Positions 23,651 through 35,269 of a DNA stretch of 64,000 nucleotides are shown here, in pieces. How positions within the stretch are numbered: the stretch's first letter is position 1; the number at the start of each line of letters is the position of its first letter. The notes under the pieces were generated by a model. It saw only the letters and a program-made list of their open reading frames with translations. It searched no databases and had not been told where the DNA came from. The position numbers and the translations under genes were made by a program. This stretch comes from Rotaria sp. Silwood1 (Eukaryota > Rotifera > Eurotatoria > Philodinida > Philodinidae): the NCBI GenBank assembly GCA_905250075.1, contig CAJNOP010000084.1, forward strand, positions 578,069-642,068, in the 5' to 3' direction.

Positions 23651-25667
23651 TACCATTACATAGAGATGATCGTTCAAAGTCTCTTTCTCTCGTTTTTTTT
23701 TATTTCGTATCTTCTATTAATATAGGACTAGTGTCCTTTCATTGGATTACAGGATTTATTGCCGCATGCTTTACTGCCGTTGTAAACATTTATTTACAAA
23801 TACAGTCCTTTTTCATTCTGTTTTATATCTACAACAAAATATGATCAAACCACACATGCACATACATAAAGTAAAGAAAAAAAAACAGACGTGAAACACA
23901 TTACAATTTAGTCAAAATCTCTTGTGCATGTATCCAAAAAAGGAAGGATATCTTTTTTTCTCATGTTTTCTTTTCATATACTATTTACACATTGATATGC
24001 ATATTGACAAAAAAAACAAATAATGAGAGCATTCGCTGTTTTATAAATAGACAGAGACAGAAAGAGAGAGAAGAATAAGAAAAAAGAAAAAAATTTGTCA
24101 ATCGATAGACACATTTTAGAAACGAAAAAAGTTGACATTTGTTGAATTATATCAAGAAGAAATAATATTTCTAAAAACGAACATGAAGTGACAATTAATT
24201 ACATACGACTAGTTAATTTGAATCGATTTTTCTGAAAAAAAAATGATTTTCGAGTCGTGCGTAGATTTTGATATCGATGGTAATTCTAACCCAAGCTAAC
24301 ATATACTTAAAATTTGGATAATGGTTTACCTAGAGAAAAAAAAGATTAAAAGAAATTTGACTTTGTATTAATTTTAGTCAATTGACATTAATCTTTCCCA
24401 TATTATCATCACATCGTGGTACTACTTTACTGCCATTAAATATTGAAAATCGATACTAAAAACCAAGAGCTGTTAGCATGATCTTGATAAGATTGATCTA
24501 CATTTCAGAGATAGACGGGACAGCTAAAAAGTCTCTCTGCCTTCGTCTCACCCCGTCTTATTAAAAAAGTTTTGAATACTAATTTTTCGACCAATTTTTC
24601 GGAAGTTCATGTTAAGTTCAAACCGTCGCCAATATTGATGCATTTTGCTATTTGTTTCATTTCTAATTTGATTAAAAAAGCTGTCATAAGTATTGCTTTT
24701 TTAATCAACTTAGAAAAAGGGTATGGGTTAGTGTGGATGTGGAATATAAGTGGTGTTAATATGGATGCAAGTATAGATGAAAAGACTAACTACATCCTAC
24801 TCACATCCACATCCTTATATATTCTAAATAATGAGCACCTCGAATTGGCATTCAACTTGGATATAATAAGGAGATAGTCGATTTTTCCATTAACATGAAT
24901 TCCGGTCACCTTGATGAAATATCATAAAACACATCTTTTAAAGACTATATTAGACGAAATATAATTAATTAACTCAATTGAAGTGGATGTGACTCTTGTG
25001 TTCACATCACTCTCAAACTAGTTCTGTTTATATCCTGGATGCTTGCGTATTCTAGATAATATTTCGACTACTTTTGTTTGAATATTATTAATAGTTAAAA
25101 AAAATTTCTCTTATGTACTCTTTTTGCTCTTATGTTTGACTACTTTTTTTCCTATGAATATTGTAACAGTTGGTCTGGAATAAATAGCGACCTCAGTGTT
25201 TGGTTGATATTTAAGATATATTTGATAGCTTCGTTTTATTCAAAATTATGTCATACTCATTGGTTTCTACCTACAGTCAGATATTCATCTAGCATTTTTA
25301 TTTGTTGCAGTATCATTCTCGATCTGATATTCGGTAAGACTGTGATTATGGGTATAAAATTCAGGATCGATTAATCAAAAATCTCAGACTTAAACTAAGA
25401 CTCGCGTCTTGTATCTATTCCCTGATTCTCTTTTTTAATAGCGATCGACGCTCTCTAATCTCTTGTTACTATCATCTCGTGAAATAGAAATATATTTCGA
25501 TGAAATCAACAATCTTTTTTTTCATTCGAACAGGATAATAAAAGCAGACAAAGCAACAAATTTTGCATAAAGGCATCGAAAAAATACAAACCTAAAGTAA
25601 TTCACATCAGAAAACGTGTAATTCTAATGACATTTACTAATTTACATACTAATAAATCCATATTCTG
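23651..25667. other. Intergenic with hairpin H8
   Basis: No gene recognised. H8 (24718-24816) has a long G-rich arm (GGGTATGGGTTAGTGTGGAT) and a C-rich arm (TCACATCCACATCC). A weaker GTGGATGTGACTC..GTTCACATCACTC hairpin is at 24983-25013. Confidence 0.5.
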
Positions 25668-26204
25668 ATGGTGAAAAAAAAAGTATCTCCACACATCGAA
25701 ACAATAAAGAACTTATTTGAACAAATGCAGCAGACCAATTCATTAACGAGCAGCTATGTTAAAACAATGGTTTCATCATCGAAAGATCATAGTCAGACAA
25801 TATGTCCATTAAATTATGTCGAAGAAGTCAGTTAAACAATGAATCAACTAGAGATGACAATGTCATCATTAAATAATTCATCATTCCACGAAGCATCATG
25901 GAATGATCAAAACCAGCTGTTTTACCCATTGACTCATGGATCTCCCACAATAACACAAGTCAAGTGTACGAACTTTCTGAAAACATCAGATTCTTTAAAA
26001 AATTTATCTCAAACCTTATATTGATTAAAATTTAAAACAAGCCTACTTCTCTTGTCAAGCACAGCATTAGAATATGGATGTTGCCAAGGAGAAAGTTGTC
26101 TATCAACAGAAAAACGTTCCGCATTACTTGTAATATATACTTCAAAACTAAAAAAAAACCAGTCATATTTTACAAACAAGGAACAAAATTCAGATAAGAA
26201 CACT
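25668..26204 (+). pseudogene. Decayed coding region, family unknown
   Basis: One reading frame runs from ATG 25668 to TAG about 26204 with only two internal stops (TAA 25833-25835 and TGA about 26022). Coding-like composition continues across both: TIKNLFEQMQQTNSL before the first, SSFHEASWNDQNQLFYPLT between them, and YGCCQGESCLSTEKRSALL after the second. A further exon-like snippet (DHDNEFILSCATNERLNIIW followed by GTAAGG) lies at about 26275-26342 in another frame. This fits a gene that acquired nonsense mutations, or a multi-exon gene whose introns I could not define. Confidence 0.4.
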
Positions 26205-26344
26205 TTCTAGTCATCAATGGAACGCAAAACTTTGTATTAACATCGTATGAATTATATGTGAAGCTTTGCAAGATATCGACCACGACAATGAGTTTATCTT
26301 ATCATGTGCCACAAATGAAAGATTGAATATTATCTGGACGTAAG

Positions 26345-27238
26345 GCATACGTAAATTACTTTGAGTTTCGAAGTAAAACGCTTTACATAGAATCTGAAAT
26401 AAGAAGTGTAGATTTTCTTGAAAATAGAAATTCAATTTAAATCTAATTTTGTCAAAATTCGAACAAATGAAATTTAATGTCACATTAAAAATTTTCTATT
26501 GAATGTATCGTTCCATCATCAGCTATTGCGCTACTTAATGACTATGTCGTTGGCGAAATTTTTTTAGAGACAAGAAATAGAGTTCATATAAGTGTGCTTC
26601 TTTAGGCTTTGTATTGATTGGAAAATACAACGAAAATTTTTTAGAACAATCTATAGTAGTCTCTCGCACCTTCAAATAAATAAATGAAACATTGCATTCA
26701 GAAGTACAAAGTTCACAGAATCGAACAATACTAAAATATAAACTTTGAAATTCAGTTTATTAGTAGTAATTTCAAGACTGATTACAAAAAAAAAATTTAT
26801 GTCTAACTAAAGTAAAAACTAGAAGAGAATCAAATGAGACTTGATTCAGTAGAGTCTTCATAATGCATCTTTCAATTGGACTGGTGCTTTTTTTATTCTA
26901 TTTATTAATGAAATATAGAATTTATTCAATAAATTTCCTGAACAATGCTATATTTTCGATTAATTTAAGACGAAAAAATAAAATATTAATATTTGAATGT
27001 TTCTTGCCAAAGTAATACATGAGAAATAACAATAACAAAAGAAAATATTGTACTTTTTTTTAATTTAATTTTAAAAAGAACAGGAAAAAAGTGTATTGGT
27101 TTAACGCATATTTTCTCTCTGCTCCAATAAAGAAGAAGATGATACATTCGTAGGCAATTTAACACACAACATATTTTTGTTTTTTTTCTTCTATTTTTGT
27201 TTCAATCACAAGCAAAAGTTGTCACAATTCATCTGAAG
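26345..27238. other. Intergenic, nothing recognised
   Basis: A+T-rich spacer upstream of the TDP2-like gene. Confidence 0.5.
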
Positions 27239-28320
27239 ATGAGAACAATTAGAAGTGTTTTTAGTCAAACTTTTCTTTTCTCTTCTCGAAAAACAATCTC
27301 AACATTGATCCAGAAAAAAGTAATTATATCTTGTTCAATGTTAACACGACAATTATATAGTCATACGAATAATAACAAGCACAAAGAAGAATTTTCAATT
27401 CCATTATGGGAATATAATAATGAAAGATATACATGGTCACAAAAACCACATTATCAAAATAAACAAACAAATTATTGGGAAAATTTTCGAGTTCTTACAT
27501 ATAATATATGGTTTTCGAAAAACTATCAACCTATGCGTTTTAACAGTCTTTGTGACATATTAAATAAATCTGAAGCACAAGTAATTGGTTTACAAGAAAG
27601 TTAGTTTTTTTTTTCATTTTCTTATTCTAATTGTAGTTAAAAAAAAATACGTTTGATTTCTATATATATATATTTATAGTGACAAAAAATATTCTTAAAC
27701 AACTTTTAGTTCAAACATTTGTTCAAGAACGATATTATATATCCGATATTGATGGCCGTACATTCAATAATTCGTATGGTGTTGTCTTATTAATTGACAA
27801 ACGTCTTAATATTTCGAATTTAAATTTAATTGATTTTCCACAGTCAATGATGGATCGTCGTTTAATATTTGCAGAAATTAAATTAGATCAAAATGAAATA
27901 CTCCGTATTGGTACTGTTCATTTAGAATCTTTAGATAATAAACAACAACGATTATGTCAATTAGATATTTGTCGAAATGCATTAATTCATTATCCCGGTA
28001 GTTCTATTTTAATGGGAGATTTTAATTTTTCTGCAGATAATCAAGAAAATATTGATCAATTTAATAGACTACCACAATGGATTGATGTTTGGACTTTCTT
28101 AATGGGTACTCATAATCATGGTTTTACATTTGATACAGAAACAAATTTAATGATAAAACCTCATTATACAATACCAAAACAAGCAAGATATGATCGAATT
28201 ATTTTACATAGTCAAACATTGATTCCTATTCAAATTCAAATTGTAGGAAATCAAGAACAAAATCAAATTTTTCCATCAGATCATTTTGGTTTGACAGCAG
28301 TTTTTCAAAAGAAAAAATAA
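27239..28320 (+). CDS. TDP2-like endonuclease/exonuclease/phosphatase-family phosphodiesterase
   Basis: Exons 27239-27599 and 27680-28320; the 80-bp intron ends TTTATAG and the phase-1 junction makes ATG (Met); 333 aa. EEP-fold motifs appear in order: TYNIW (catalytic Asn), GLQE (metal-binding Glu), YGVVLL, GTVHLES, MGDFNF (Asp and Asn), DVW..L with TFDTETN, RYDRIIL and SDHFGL (catalytic His). The order and the DVW/T.DT pairing are those of tyrosyl-DNA phosphodiesterase 2, which removes 5'-tyrosyl (topoisomerase II) adducts from DNA ends. The N-terminal 45 residues are rich in Arg, Ser and Lys with almost no acids and look like a mitochondrial presequence. No UBA domain is present. Other EEP phosphodiesterases such as neutral sphingomyelinases fit less well. 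Confidence 0.85.
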
Positions 28321-29343
28321 AACATCAGATAAAAAGAGAACATTTATTATTTTCATAAACACTTGCTAATTTAGCAACAACTTTATTAAAATAAAAATAA
28401 AAATGAGATCAAGAAATATTCATTTAAGAAATGTTTAAGAAGAAAATTTCGTACTAATTATTCTTCAAAGCACTCTAATTTTAGATAAACTAATACATGA
28501 CATTGCATTAACAACGGTGCAGAATCAAATTGGTATCTTGAATTTAGAGCCTGACTGTTGAAATGGGTAATCTAATAGTTAATACAAAGCTCATTCTCTT
28601 TTATGAAATTCTGTAAACAAACAGTTTTCGAGTTGACATGATGTTACGGACAATAATAATAATAAAGAACGTTTACGGATATAAACTTGTTGATTTATTT
28701 TACTTTTTAAGAAGTATCCTCAATGAGTCTAACTATTGTATGAGTATCAATATAAATTGATCAGATGACATACATATCTATGCTAACTAGTAATATTATA
28801 TAAAGAAATGCATTACTAGCTATTTAATTAAAGTTTCAACATAATTGTCATTGAGCTGTTGTCAATTTTACTTTAGATAATTTCTTCAAAATGATGACTT
28901 TTAAGGGAAACATACATCTATTTTTTATGAACGAACTTTATGATTGTCTTTATATATATACTTTTTTTTTACACCGAACGATCATTGAACTTCTTTTCTT
29001 TTCTATTTTCATATTTTGTTTCTCTGTTATCTAAATTATTCGATTGGTTGATCTCTATTGGTTCATAATAATCTTTGTCTTAAAACAAAGAACATTGATC
29101 GAAAACGAAAAACAAAAGAAATGTAAATTATTATTATTGTACATATACTATAGACGCAAAGATAGTAGGAAAAACCGATCTCTTAATTTTGAACAGTTTA
29201 GACACTTGAGTTTTTTTTTTGAATAAATTCATTATGTAATTTACTAGTACGGTTCATCTTTTATCATAATTTGATTTAGATGAACAAAACTTCAACAATT
29301 ATTCAGAATAATATTTGAAAATTATATCTTATAACTAGATTAG
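28321..29343. other. Intergenic, no gene seen
   Basis: A+T-rich spacer. The frame at 29044-29226 is low-complexity. Confidence 0.45.
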
Positions 29344-29910
29344 ATATATGTTAGCGTCCAATGTCGGATTCAGTCCAATCTCGGATTGGCTAGGCGAATC
29401 GTGGATACTTACATTGGACTAGTCCAATATCGGATTGACGCAATTCGGTTCACTAAAATATCAATTACTCTTGAGATAGATGTTGGATTCGAATTACTTT
29501 TTGAAATTATGTTCATATAATGTTAATTTGTTTATCACAATCGTCGTTGGACAGATTTAAGTTAAAGTTTAGGACTTATGAATAAATTTCTACAGAACAA
29601 CAAATTTTATGAAAAGTTGTTATTAAGTTCTTCAGTCTAAATTTGACTTCTGCCTGAACGCCTGCAATATTTAAAACGGCATTGTACGAACATAATTTCA
29701 AAAAAATAATTCGAATCCAACATCTATCTCAAGAGTAATTGATATTGTAGTGCACCGAATTGCATCAATCCGATATTGGACTAGTCCAATGTAAGTATCC
29801 ACGATTCGCCTAGGCCAATCCGAGATTGGACTAGTCCAATGTAAGTATCCACGATTCGCCTAGGCCAATCCGAGATTGGACTGAATCTGACATTGGACGC
29901 TAACATATAT
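29344..29910. mobile_element. Foldback element with asymmetric tandem duplication in one arm
   Basis: Inverted arms begin ATATATGTTAGCGTCC (29344) and end GGACGCTAACATATAT (29910), each about 170 bp or more. The arms contain TCCAATCTCGGATTGGC and GACTAGTCC motifs. A 50-bp unit (GGACTAGTCCAATGTAAGTA through CCGAGATT) is tandemly duplicated in the right arm but single in the left. The centre (about 29510-29700) has no transposase. The TA-rich ends suit a TA or TWA target site. Confidence 0.7.
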
Positions 29911-31314
29911 ATAAAATAGTGCGATATGCTTCAAGTCTGTTTTAAACAATTTCAGCTTATTGACAAGAAATTTACACAAACGATTGGTATAAATGAAAAA
30001 GTATATATGAGTTGTGTATGCGAAATATGTATTACATTTATTGATTATTTCGATATAGACTAGGTACTTCGATTCTGTACGTGTAACATTAATATAAAAT
30101 CGTACTGATGACGTTGTTTCATTTAAATTGAAAAAAAAACTCCTCGGATCGCTTATTTAAGTTAGAATATGCTATTGTTTTTTATTTAAATCACTTAATG
30201 ATTGATAGGTTTCAAGTGAAACAAAATTATATCAATTCTAGTTTAGAAAGCACTGTAGTGCATATAAGAATTTGATGAAATCGAATGCATCATATAAAAT
30301 ATTCTTTTTTGTCTTACAAAAAATAGGTTAAAATTATTAGCTACAACACTCTTCTAATAAGATCATGATAAGATTAGACAATTGAAATATGTCATGAAAA
30401 TAGTGGAAAAAAAAACAAAAATTCTTTTTTTTTATATGGATTCAATTTCATTTGATGTTTAAGAGATATAATATAACAATAGAAATGATTCTTAGCGATC
30501 AGTAAATTATATAGGATATGTTAAAAATTGTAGCTTCTCATAAGAGATATTTTTTCGAATACTATTCTTTTAGCTTATTTCTTCACTATCGTTATAGAAT
30601 AGCAAATTTTTCTTGACGAGTTTTTGTTTTTTTCGACCTTACCTCAAAACATTCCAGTCAGAACATATGAGTATTTATTAAGTTTTGCTAAAAATTGTTC
30701 AGCAGTAGCTGAGATTGAAAAGCTATTTCATTGAAAACAGGAAGAAAAAATAAATATTAATTAGTTATAAATAATTAATACATAGTAATAAATTTTGATT
30801 AAGCAGTGTTCGAAATCAAATAGCTATGAATATAGATGAAGTAGCGCTTAGAATTAAGTAGTTAGACAGTTAAACATTGCCAACAAATAAATAATTAAAT
30901 AGCTGTAATACATACTAAGTAGTTATGAAGAAATAGCAAGTGTCTTTTCGTATAGCATTAGTTGGTTTTAAATCTGACGAAAATGCAAATATTGTTAGTG
31001 GAGTTTCCTGAAAGACATGCTAAATTGCGATATGATTGATTGAATAAAGTATTTGATGTAGCACTAAAAATACTCCGGCAGATATTACAACAGTATTTTA
31101 ATGCCAAACTTCCTTTGTAATCGTAGCTTGAGTAAAGAAAAAGAAAAGATCCTGATTCATATCTAGCACAAGAAAAAAAAATACTTATGATGATCACATT
31201 GGTGTAAATTTGTGTAAATATCGAGAATTCACTGGTATCTTTGACACTATATAACAGACTGTTTGTGTAATAATTATAATGGTACATTTGTCTCTTACTA
31301 CTTTTTTTCTTTAG
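29911..31314. other. Intergenic, upstream of the RING/TRAF gene
   Basis: No gene supported. TTTTTTTCTTTAG at 31302-31314 directly abuts the ATG at 31315 and looks like a splice acceptor. It could serve a 5' UTR intron or the spliced-leader trans-splicing known in bdelloids. Confidence 0.45.
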
Positions 31315-32525
31315 ATGACATCTTCTCAACAGCATGGCTTATCATCTGATCGTATTCGTGGTTCACCTAAGGTCGACGTCACTCATCTTGAATGTTTGAT
31401 TTGTCATCAATTACTCTGGAAACCAGTAGCTTGCAAATCATGTGAAATACCTTTTTGTTCATCATGTATTTATCAATGGTTGGCCAACAATCCTAAACAA
31501 TGTCCAAATCGATGCCAAACATATATTGAACGAAAATGTCCTCCCATTGTTACTAAGCTACTTGCCGAAATACAAGTTGCTTGTTTCTATGAATCGAATG
31601 GTTGCAACCAAGTATTTAAAGATTGATCACATTTTCAACTCTATACTTTTTTTTTCATAGGTCATTTCCTATGAAGGTTTAGATAAACATGAAATAGAAT
31701 GTGGTTTTCAGTTTCAGCAATGTCCTGGTTGTAAATCACAAATATTCAAAAAAGATTTTGATAATCATCATAATCAATGTCCATCGATTGAATTAACTTG
31801 TCAAGATTGTAAACTCGTGTACAAAAGAAATGATACTGATAGAAAACATACAGATATTATCTGTTTGAAAAAACAACTTCAATATCTTCGACATGAATCT
31901 AAACATAATAAATGTAAAATAAAGAAACTCGATCATCAATTAAAGAAAACACGTATATTGAGTAAGTGAATAATTGCATTTAATTATTAATACAGATTAT
32001 GAAAGAATAATGAGTTTAGAACCAATGATAAAAAAAACGAAAGTCACATTTAACGATTTACCAGAGGCTATTACTGGAACAAAATGGATTTCGAATATTT
32101 ATAACGGACTACATTGGACGTATATATATTATGCAAACGAATTGTACTGGAAGAAAATGCATCCAAAAAGTGGATATATTACTTCTCTCATACCTGGCAG
32201 CAGTCCAAACATAGCATATTTCAAAGATAGTGCATTGATTACTGTCGGAAGTCCAAATACAAAATTTACTTTTGTTTCTGTTACTGCATGTGCTGCGTGG
32301 AAGGATGATCTTGAATTAACCATAACAGGACATCGAAATTTCATAGAGATTAATACACATACAACAAAACTTCTCTTTGGTAAGCTACAATTTATTCTTC
32401 TTTATTGGGAAGACGTCGACAAGATCATGTTTAAATCATCTGGTGGTACTGCTCATCCTCTTGTCAGTGGACATGCAGGATCTGATGTTGTACTAAATCA
32501 AGTAACAATATGTTCACTTAGATAA
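31315..32525 (+). CDS. RING and TRAF-type zinc-finger protein with a fungal-type C-terminal beta domain
   Basis: Three exons: 31315-31611, 31661-31961 and 31996-32525. The introns are 49 and 34 bp, both GT-AG, phases 0 and 1; 375 aa. Residues 27-67 form a RING-like finger (C27, C30, C40, C43, C48, C51, C63, C67) suited to E3 ubiquitin ligation. TRAF-type Cys/His fingers follow (GLDKHEIEC, CPGCKSQI, HHNQCPS, CQDCKLVY), then a short basic coiled-coil-like segment. The C-terminus is not a MATH domain. Its NGLHWTYIYYAN, KSGYI, FVSVTACAAW, LTITGHR and FKSSGG pattern resembles a beta-sandwich common in fungal and bacterial extracellular proteins. A ligase with such a recognition domain might bind glycans or microbial surfaces; this is inference. 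Confidence 0.82.
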
Positions 32526-34213
32526 TAGACTGAAGCTGATCATAGACTAAAACATTCTCCATATGAACATTTAATTCTCTTTTTTGTTAATATTAGTGAC
32601 TTTCTGAAACTATTTTCTATTTGTGATTTTCTTGTGTTTAGTGCATTTATACATATATTTATATATAAACAGGATTGAAATATCTTGATATATGTAAAGC
32701 TCAAATAAAGAACTATTTAAAAAATTTCATTCTTTTCGGTACAATGACATTATTAATATGAAATCCAAGTACAGTTTGTGAATTTTAGCATGCCAGTTTA
32801 TTGAAAAAGATTACATCTCTTACATAAGAAAATACTTTTAATTATCGCTTTCATCATTGTATTGTAATTGTGAAAAAGAGTTCGATTTTTTTAGATTGCC
32901 GGGGGAAAAGCTTGTTAGCGCAGTCTTTTTAGAGCTGAAATGTGGAATTCACATATTTTCCATGAAGGAGAACACTCAATAAAAATTTACAACTAGTTGC
33001 TACGGTTGGTCACGAGGAGAATGTGAGTGTTGTTAATTTCTTCATGTTTTAGCTAATTATGTTTTTAGAAATGCAAAAACAGTCATCATCAATTGGCATG
33101 GTTGAAAAATAGGATGATAATTTTAATTTTTATCTAAATAATTATATATGATGATTCACTAACTAGATTCATGTATTTTCATATAAATAAAACAATATTA
33201 GTCCTGATAGGGTATGGATGTCTGTTCTTCTTCCATCCACATCCACACCCTTTTTAACAATGGATTACTTAAGATTATTAAAAGACCTAACTTTAGCGAT
33301 CTCTTCTAACAGTGCTGTTGATTGTACACTACTCGAAACAGTCACTATTAGTCGATCGAACTAATTTACAGTAAGATTTTAAATGAATAATACAAGTTGG
33401 ATCTGATTACTAATTTTTATATGAAACAATAGAAGAAGCACCGTTAAGAACGAGTGTCTAGAAAATTTCTGAATTTATATCTCTATGATGGAATCTTTGA
33501 AAAACACTGACAATAGTGTCGATAAGACAATGATAATAGAATGGTTATACTAATATATTTAAAACAAATAATAAAGAAATACTAGGTAGATATTATTGTG
33601 TCGGCTCAAGATGTTAACAAGTTATGTATCTTATTCAAAAAAAAAATTTGATTTTCATATATCTTTGTTAAAGATGAATGAATTAATGGATTTCGATTGT
33701 TTTCTCAACTTATATCATCCATGGGATGTGTGTACCAGTCGATGGAGATATATGACAAATTTTTTTTCCACTCTGTTTTTATGTAAATTAATAATTTGAT
33801 ACTTAATTGTTGTATTCATTTGTCCTCGAGAGTGTCAAACACAATAAATTAAAAGAAATAAGTTCTTTTTCTTAAACAATGACTCATTCAGTAATAAATT
33901 GATGAAAATATTCTTTAACAAAAAAAGAGAACTTTTCAATATTGATATTTTTTCAACAATAAATGTTATTTATTAGATGAAGAATGTTTATTCTATGGTT
34001 TCATTCAATGTACTATAAAAACAACAACGTATTCGAGTTTTGTAAAAAACAAAACAGTTTTCTTTCATTTATATATCCTCCAGTTGAGAACATGCTTATA
34101 TGATATAATGCACTTCACCAATTAACATCTTTGTATTGTACATAAATTTATTCTTTGTTTTCATTGTGAGAGATACTCTCTTATTTTCGACTTATTTATG
34201 AGAAACATATCGG
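32526..34213. other. Intergenic with a repeat copy and hairpin H9
   Basis: Copy B of the hairpin/T-run repeat (minus strand, 32907-32965) retains AGCTTGTTAGCGCAG and AGCTGAAATGTGGAATTCA. H9 (33209-33250) is compact: GGGTATGGATG, a TCTGTTCTTCTTC loop, then CATCCACATCCACACCC. No gene seen. Confidence 0.55.
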
Positions 34214-34363
34214 ATGACCCATATTAAATGGCGATGTCTTTATTTTATCTTTTTCGCAGTACTTACTCAATCGATTCTCCTAGCTTTTTCACTAAAAGAT
34301 GTACCACAACATGCTCTACAGAATGGCATATTTCAATTAATTATTATAGTTTTCATCATTTAA
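34214..34363 (+). CDS. Possible first exon of a small secreted protein
   Basis: ATG 34214 opens 49 codons to TAA 34361. The first 25 or so residues (CLYFIFFAVLTQSILLAFS) look like a signal peptide, followed by LKDVPQHALQNGIFQ. No convincing donor was found, and the C-terminal residues are hydrophobic like read-through into an intron. It could be a neuropeptide-type exon or chance. Confidence 0.25.
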   Translation: MTHIKWRCLYFIFFAVLTQSILLAFSLKDVPQHALQNGIFQLIIIVFII

Positions 34364-34839
34364 TAAAACCATAGAAAACTGTTCTTAAATGTTAGTGCAA
34401 CGTGGTAAAAAAAACTTTTGGGCGTAATATTTCCTAAATGTAGAATACAACATCTTTAACATTTCTGATCTGCTTTATGTATAAATGTAGATTTGTTTCT
34501 CATTTATACTTTTTTACTTTATGGATCTTTTAATTATTCAAAACAGATAAACAAATAATTACAAAAAATATAATTTTCTATTGTATGAGTTAAATGTTAA
34601 TATCGATTCGGATAAAAATGATCGAAATCTAATAGACGAAGGAATGCATGATTAATCTCGAGTCATTCATAAATACTTAGCAGCTGATTTATTAAAATAC
34701 CAAACAAGATTTATAACTTAATCAATTGGATATTTTATTTTCTTTATCTCGTAGTATTTCTTTGATAATGAGTTGATTTACTTTTACTAGTAACAACAAT
34801 AATTTTATATTTTCCTTAATTAATTGTATTTAATGTCAA

Positions 34840-35125
34840 TGTGATAAATTCAGATGATGGTAGTTTAAGTGAATCTTTGACAAAAGTAACAAATCATTCA
34901 TTTATATTCAAGACTGCATGATTAGAAAAAAGACTTCCGATATGTCCATTAGGTTCTATAACAAGAAGAACAATATCAAATGACTAAATTTAGCAAAATT
35001 TTTATTTTAAATAAAGATATAAAATAATATTTGAGCATATCTTTATCGTTAAATGGTTTATTATAGTAATCTTTTGCACATTGTTCTACAGTTTTTAATG
35101 TAGAATCAATCTTAGTAATATTTTT
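34840..35125 (-). pseudogene. Coding remnant, unknown family
   Basis: On the minus strand, STLKTVEQCAKDYYNKPF (about 35110-35050), EPNGHIGSLFSNHAVLNINE (about 34965-34905) and FVTFVKDSLKLPSSEFITL (about 34905-34840) lie in different frames separated by stops. They read as pieces of one broken gene just downstream of the kinase gene. No family recognised. Confidence 0.3.
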
Positions 35126-35269
35126 CTCAAATTTTTATTATTTCCTTTGTATTTAACTGTTGTAATATTAATTCTTCTAAACAATACCTCAAGATTTCAG
35201 CAAATAAATGTCATTTGGTTAATATTTTAATCTATGTTGAACAAATTAAATATTAAAAATAATATTAAT

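Noticed and set aside
27670..27678. (TA)n tract near the TDP2 intron end as a frameshift
   Set aside because: It lies within the intron just before a valid TTTATAG acceptor, so it does not affect the coding frame.
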